From: Ashinkailepas kermadecensis
Lineage: Eukaryota; Arthropoda; Thecostraca; Neolepadidae
Assembly: GCA_034440615.1 (NCBI GenBank)
Contig: JAOTOM010003669.1
Span: 111,489 to 175,488, forward strand
Length of the DNA stretch: 64,000 nucleotides
Direction of reading: 5' to 3'
Under the pieces are notes generated by a model that saw only the letters and a list, made by a program, of their open reading frames with translations, did no database searches and was not told the origin of the DNA. Of this stretch, positions 59,137-64,000 are shown piece by piece; the first letter of the stretch is position 1, and every line of letters begins with the position of its first letter. Made by a program: the position numbers and the translations under genes.

Positions 59137-61017
59137 TGTAACGTAGTTCCCTTCCATGCCCGGCATCTCACTTATGTCGGGAGGCAAACTTCTTTGGGCT
59201 ACGTGATAAAACTATGGACCTCGACGTTTCCGATAAACCCCGGATATAAATTAAATGGCTCTATATCTCAATCTCAGAGCTATGATCTGCACATCTCTTG
59301 ACAGGCACCACAAAATCCAGCACTTATATTTGCGTCTTTAATTAGCAATTAAATGGCCATAATTATTCAGGTTTCAATAATGCAGCGTGACAGACAAATT
59401 ATTACAATAGCCTCTTTTAGCAACAGACAGCTTCAACTGTTTGACAGACGACTCTTCAGTAGGCCGCTACACATATCAGCGCTCACATCTTCATACAATA
59501 TCTCAGTCTCCCTTCTCAAGTCCCAAGTTCCGATATCCAAAGAGGCAGCAGTGTTCACGTACAATCCAGCTTACATTCCGACCGGTCTTCATTTACTCTA
59601 CGACTGTCATCCCAAGCGACTACATCTCAACAACCATACCAGACAGACAGTAATTCTCAGTCAGAGTCCCACCTACCTCAGTACTGAAGTACGGGACAGG
59701 GCTGGCCTCGGCAGCCCTGTCCTGCCGAGCGCCATCTCACGACTTCTTGCCCGGAGCCCTCGGCTCCGCGCCAGCTGAATTCGACGGCCAATGCCCCGGC
59801 CGTCTAATGCAACGCCATTGGCTAATAATCACGTCACCTAGTCGGCGACACGTCATGGTCATGTGGCGGTCTACGCCCCCTATCCCGTGGGGGTTGCTCA
59901 TCCCCTGATATCACCAGAGCACGTGATCTCCGTGTCGCATCCGAGAGCAATGCTCGTCCCCCGGTAAACTCTACTGCAACGGCGGCGCGCCGTTCCTCGG
60001 AGACACCAGAGACATTCCCAGAGTCACTCCGAGGCTGAGTCAGCGTGCCGGCCGTCGGCACTTGATGGCTGAGCTCGGCGCATTACCCCAAGACAATACT
60101 GATACGGCGGCTCCGTGTTGTGACTTCGCTCACCTCACCATAGCGACACGACTATAGCTCAACTTACAGAAAGCTAACATCCGACATTCACAGACAAAGT
60201 AACATTCATCCAGCAGTCAACCAATCTTATATGTTACCATTACATTCATCAATCATACATACATCTGTCCTCACGTACCTGACATCAAAGACCTGACATC
60301 AAAGGCATCAAAGACACATTCGATATCATACACACTTGACATTTTACATTACAGATTCACTGACACACCTAACATCACAGACACACCTAACATTGGCTAC
60401 GGGGCATGACATCTGTCATGCCTGTCATACTATTCATGTACTTACACACCTGCCCATTGGGTTCCCAGAATAGGCTTGTTAACATACGTCACCCATCACG
60501 GTCACATTCACGTCACCCACTGACATTCATATTCTGAAGACGGCGGCGGCCTGCATCGCGGTCACGTCGTCAGACGGCGGCCCTGCCCTGATATCTGTGC
60601 ACCTGACCGGAAATTGGGGAGGGGGAACAATAGCCGTTGGCCTCGTCGGCGGTTGGCGGTAGTGCCGACTAAGCAGCTCGGTAGAGCGGCGCCGGGGTAT
60701 GTTATCTGCCGGAGCCTGACACATAGTAGGAAGGGGGATAAATTTCTGAAAGCAACGGGTCCCCACAACCAGCTTCACTACCACACAACACGAGTTCCAA
60801 AATTCCGAATTTAATCCCACATATACATTCTGGGATCCACTATACAAAGTACGGCCAATTACATTCATTCCCCATTCACTCACAATAACTCACAATCCGA
60901 TACAAACAACACATTAATACGAGTCACGATCACAAGTACACAATATACTACGCGTGTCATTAATAAACAGACAATGCACATCCGAAACCAATCCAACCAA
61001 AGCCAATACAGTAGAGT
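59137..61017 (-). other. Possible 5' LTR and flanking CpG-rich DNA
   Basis: The plus strand starts TGTAACGTAGTTCCC at 59137, the expected edge of an LTR read on the minus strand. The other edge was not found and no second LTR is present, so its length is unknown. The region 59690-60120 is CpG-rich and 60160-60500 is rich in ACAT/TCACAT words. The frame at 59353-59778 has no family signature. Confidence 0.35.
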
Positions 61018-61347
61018 TTAAGTTCCAGCGAATATCCGAAGAGGAAGAAGTGTCGACTCACCATAGCGTTCAGTGAATTCACTGAAGATTCTGCCCACGA
61101 TGTGGCAGGTAAGGCGAGGCAACTGCCTGTCCACCTGTGTGCCTCTCGGGCACCGCTCGAGTAGATGCCGTTCCAGTTCTCGAGAGCACCACTCAGCCAG
61201 GTGCCGGTAGCCTGATCCTCGGGGCGCCATGGCAGCGCACCTCGGGCAGCGCCAGCCGTGAGCAAGCGCCGCCTTGAAGCGCAGCTCCGTAGGATCAGTG
61301 GTGTGGCCAGTTTCACTGATCTGGCAGCATCCGGAGGCGTCGCTCAC
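61018..61347 (-). CDS. Uncharacterised ORF with Cys-His cluster
   Basis: A 109-residue frame has a coding-like composition and a possible zinc-binding cluster, CPRCAAMAPRGSGYRHLAEWC (spacing C-x2-C-x11-H-x4-C), followed by an Arg/Glu-rich helix-like stretch (SRELERHLLERCPRG). It may be a fragment of a retroelement, such as a terminal zinc finger, or an isolated exon. An overlapping 118-residue frame is also open, so coding is uncertain. Confidence 0.3.
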   Translation of the reverse strand: MSDASGCCQISETGHTTDPTELRFKAALAHGWRCPRCAAMAPRGSGYRHLAEWCSRELERHLLERCPRGTQVDRQLPRLTCHIVGRIFSEFTERYGESTLLPLRIFAGT

Positions 61348-61849
61348 AGGACCACGTTAGGTGGTCAGTACCACGTAACGGGAGGCGCCTGCGATGCTGC
61401 AACAGCACCGTCTCGATCGCGGTCAGCTCTCTGGCAGATTAGTAAGTGGTGACGATATGAACTGGACTGACGCGTCCAGCTCGATGGTCATGTCAGGCAC
61501 TCTCTGCTGTTGATCAGATGAAGTCAGCTTCTCTTCAACGGGCGTAGTAAGGCGGCAGTGGTTAACCTGCTATAGATCTCGGGGACAAAACTTGGTTCGC
61601 AGGTGTGGACATGTAGGTTAGGTATTTTGATTTTTGCCCGCCAGCCAAAAATTAATACAACATATATTACAGATTACAACAAACAACAAACATCAGATAT
61701 CACTAAAGTCAGTCTCAATCACCAACATTCGCACAATCAAGTAGAAACATATCAACAGAATCAACACTTCCATCCATTCTACAAGACGTGAAGTTTGAAT
61801 CATCCAACACATCACAAGTAACATTTCAGTCCATACCAGCATTCATAAT
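61348..61849. other. Spacer, no feature recognised
   Basis: Mixed-composition DNA. GTGGTCAGTACCAC near 61361-61374 is a short palindrome. Confidence 0.4.
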
Positions 61850-62045
61850 AGGTGGCACCACATACATTATGTCGCTGCTCCATATAGGGGACGCCACTTG
61901 CGTCTAGTTATTACAAAGTTCCGATAGGTGACACCACATAAGACCTACCAATTTTCCTGTCAGGTGGCGCTACTTGCGTCACGTATTCTCACCATAGATG
62001 GCGCTATCTGCGCTCCGGTGTTCCCATATAGGTGGCGTCACTGCG
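61850..62045 (+). repeat. Cluster of ATAGGTGGCGC-type motifs
   Basis: Five spaced motifs: ATAGGTGGCACCAC, ATAGGGGACGCCAC, ATAGGTGACACCAC, CAGGTGGCGCTAC and CATAGATGGCGCTAT. A sixth, ATAGGTGGCGTCAC, ends the cluster. They lie about 30-65 bases apart, mostly followed by TTGCGTC or CTGCGCC. Confidence 0.7.
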
Positions 62046-62515
62046 CCCATTGGCACTGTTAACTAAAAGTGGACGCTCCAAATGAATACTCAACAATACG
62101 TTCTGTACAGTCACAGTTCAGCGAAAGGATGCAATGTTTTGGAGCAATGGTAACGATTTCTATCATACACACTCCACTCGCCTACTCTGGTGCGTCTCAC
62201 AGGACACCGGGGTCAGCATAACGTCGCTCTGTCATTGGACACTTTGATCTCGACAGTACTGAGTAGCATCAAGCTCAAACAGTAAGAGCGCACTCAGGGG
62301 AGCTCAAGCTAATGGCTAAACCCAAGCTAAGTGGCATACTAGCCAAACAACTTCTTAGTGCTCAAGTCAATAAAACTCATCTTGCACCGATATGCATCTA
62401 AGCTGAGTGACATCCTTGTCAAACAACTTCTTAGTGCTCAAGTAATTATAACTCGTCTTGCACCGATATCCAAACACACATGCACACAATCATGTAGATA
62501 TAATCGTCGGGGGCT
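62046..62515. other. Spacer with short duplicate
   Basis: CAAACAACTTCTTAGTGCTCAAGT occurs twice, near 62344 and 62417, each followed by ACTCRTCTTGCACCGATA. This is a diverged tandem duplication of about 70 bp. No gene was recognised. Confidence 0.5.
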
Positions 62516-62517
62516 AT

Positions 62518-62757
62518 ACCATAACATCCAGAGTTAATTTAGTACCAAGGTTCATAACGTCCAAAGCTCACAACGTCCAAGGATCATAACGTCCAAAATG
62601 CGAAATAAAGTTGAAAAAGTCAAAAATGTCTCGAACAGGGTGCGATCATAACATCCAGAGTTCATAACGTCCAAGGATGACAACGTTCAAAACTGGCTTT
62701 AGAGTGAGCGTACATAACGTCCAAGGTTCATAACGTCCAAAGTTTATAGCGTCCAAA
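62518..62757 (+). repeat. CATAACGTCCAA motif array
   Basis: At least ten copies of YATAACGTCCAARG or close variants lie within 240 bases (such as ACAACGTCCAAGG and TATAGCGTCCAAA). Some are back to back at about 15-16 bases and others are separated by unrelated sequence. No coding frame depends on it. Confidence 0.85.
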
Positions 62758-63104
62758 AATAGTTCCTCAGTTGTCCGCTAGAGGAGCAAACGAAGCACTG
62801 GCGGTGATATCGTGCGGCTGTGTCTCCGTTTTCTGTCAACAGGTGGCAGTGCCAAACGTGGCGTGATGTGTGCATTATCGTTCCGTCCACCCCTTCCCCT
62901 GCTGAAGCCTGCCTTCTCCATTGCACACCCGGTGCGTCAGATGTGGCATGTGTGTTATCTATCGCTGACAACCCACACCCCACCGATAAGCGCACCGGGG
63001 AAACGTCTCTGGTCGACCGGCCGGCTGACCGCAAAAGGGCCGCGGACTGGCCGACCGGCTGACCGGACGGGTCCATGCTGAGTACCGGCCGCGTATACAC
63101 TGTC

Positions 63105-63330
63105 ACCAGTTTGATATGATGAGCAAATTTGAGCAGCTTATTCCTCAGCCTAACCTCGATATTGTTCACGAAGATTATAAATAGAAGAGGATCTAGAACG
63201 GAGCCATGTGGCACACCAATCATAATTATTCGATTTAGATTGATATTCATTGCATACTACCTTTTGTTTCCTTCCCCTTAGCAATGTTTCAATCCAGTCA
63301 ATAACTTTTCCAAATGTCCCGTGCTGCTGA
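63105..63330 (-). pseudogene. LINE reverse transcriptase fragment
   Basis: The minus strand shows DWIETLLRGRKQKVV in one frame, then a frameshift near 63220 and GVPHGSVLDPLLFIIFVNN, and LLKFAHHIKLV. These correspond to the LINE motifs GVPQGSVLGPLLF and FADDTKL of the reverse transcriptase (jockey/CR1-like by motif style). The two catalytic aspartates are replaced by histidines. It is truncated on both sides and inactive. Confidence 0.85.
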
Positions 63331-63439
63331 TGAATGAAGTAAGAGACTCTGTTTGGAAACCCGCATGTATAGTTCTATGGGGTTGAAAAGCGAGGAAAAC
63401 CATGATGACAAACGTTATAACCACTAGGAAATGCAAATA

Positions 63440-63990
63440 ATTAGGTAAACCTAACCTAACCCAGCCTAAACTCTTCCCCTTTGTATGTTTTATGAAGTAA
63501 AATGTGTGCAAAACTTGTCTTGTGGTTACCTTAAACTGCAATAATACTAGTTTGATTAGGTTAGTTTTGGTTTCATAAGCTGGAAGTGTGAAAAAAAATC
63601 AACAAAATCCTCAAAACAAAATGGGAAATTGTTTTTCTCTCAAAGCATATTATGTTAGGTTTCATTAGATTGTGTTAAGTTTTTTATAAGTTGGGTAATT
63701 TGAGAAAACAAATTGTTTGAAATTTCCCAGTTTCATTTTTTTGGATTTTTTCTTCTTCAAGGGAGGTCAGGTTATGTTTAATTTTTATTTATATTTTTTA
63801 GGCATTCACTTTTTTACTGTTAGCTGACTCAAAGCTTCTTTGTAGTGTTATTTTGCTTCCAAACTGAAAAATAAGCATTTGCACAGAAAATGGGTGTTCC
63901 CATCATCTTGGTCACCTTCACAAATATTGCACTGAAAAAATAAGGTCCAAGAATACAAAAAAAACACTTTCCAAGCACAAATTTACCACG
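63440..63990 (+). repeat. TTAGG-bearing subrepeat, partial copy
   Basis: CCTAACCTAACCC and GATTAGGTTAG motifs are followed by the conserved blocks AAGCATTTGCACAGAAAATG, CATCATCTTGGTCACCTTCA and AAGCACAAATTTACCA, in the same order as at 22600-22740. Confidence 0.7.
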
Positions 63991-64000
63991 TTGTCTTGGC

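Noticed and set aside
59353..59778. 141-residue plus-strand frame
   Set aside because: No domain, low-complexity ends, and it lies opposite a probable LTR/5' region of the gag relic.

Overview
The window looks like nuclear DNA from a multicellular eukaryote, most likely an arthropod. It has spliceosomal exon-intron structure, tRNA-derived SINEs with target-site duplications, a LINE reverse-transcriptase relic, a Ty3/gypsy-like gag relic, AT microsatellites and many short runs of the arthropod telomere-type motif TTAGG in dispersed repeats. There are no bacterial operons. I cannot name the species; a chelicerate such as a tick is only a guess.

One protein-coding gene is supported. Three plus-strand exons (2674-2780, 7677-7818, 45229-45383) join with matching intron phases (acceptor phase 1; then 0/0; then 1/1). 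They encode the C-terminal part of a small cysteine-containing extracellular protein with an N-glycosylation site and a hydrophobic tail that ends at the stop codon, as in GPI-anchored proteins. If the joins are right, about 42 kb of the window lies in two introns (4.9 kb and 37.4 kb), and almost all the repeats sit in the second.

The rest is dominated by two large repeat families. Family 1 has four direct copies (about 3681-7060, 18449-21423, 32771-35551, 48030-51090). Each has a CAGTGGCGTA-type terminus, a conserved head of about 0.8 kb, and a long degenerate GC-rich array with a period near 30 bp. Family 2 is a composite repeat at 8824-12560 and 38880-43500, with a rearranged inverted copy at 36990-38880. 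Its modules are a 21-bp minisatellite made of nested palindromes, a region with AGGTCA half-sites, and TTAGG-bearing subrepeats. Half of a foldback element and a 57-bp/34-bp satellite follow the 38.9 kb copy.

Region by region: 1-2.7 kb is non-coding with AGGTCA motifs and a GC palindrome; 2.7-7.8 kb holds exons 1-2 and family-1 copy A; 8.6-12.6 kb is a microsatellite and family-2 copy 1; 14.3-15.9 kb is a decayed transposase-like ORF on the minus strand; 17.8-21.4 kb is a minisatellite and copy B; 21.9-23.1 kb is TTAGG-bearing subrepeats; 23.8-32.7 kb is a nested set of inverted repeats including a hairpin element at 24.9-25.4 kb; 32.8-35.6 kb is copy C; 37.0-44.3 kb is the inverted family-2 pair and satellites; 45.2-46.2 kb is the terminal exon and probable 3' UTR; 46.4-51.1 kb is SINEs and copy D, which carries an inverted internal duplication; 51-57 kb is mostly featureless; 57.2-63.3 kb has tandem duplications, the gag relic with a primer-binding-site candidate, unusual short-motif clusters and the LINE relic. 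No array, gene cluster or RNA system of prokaryotic type was found.
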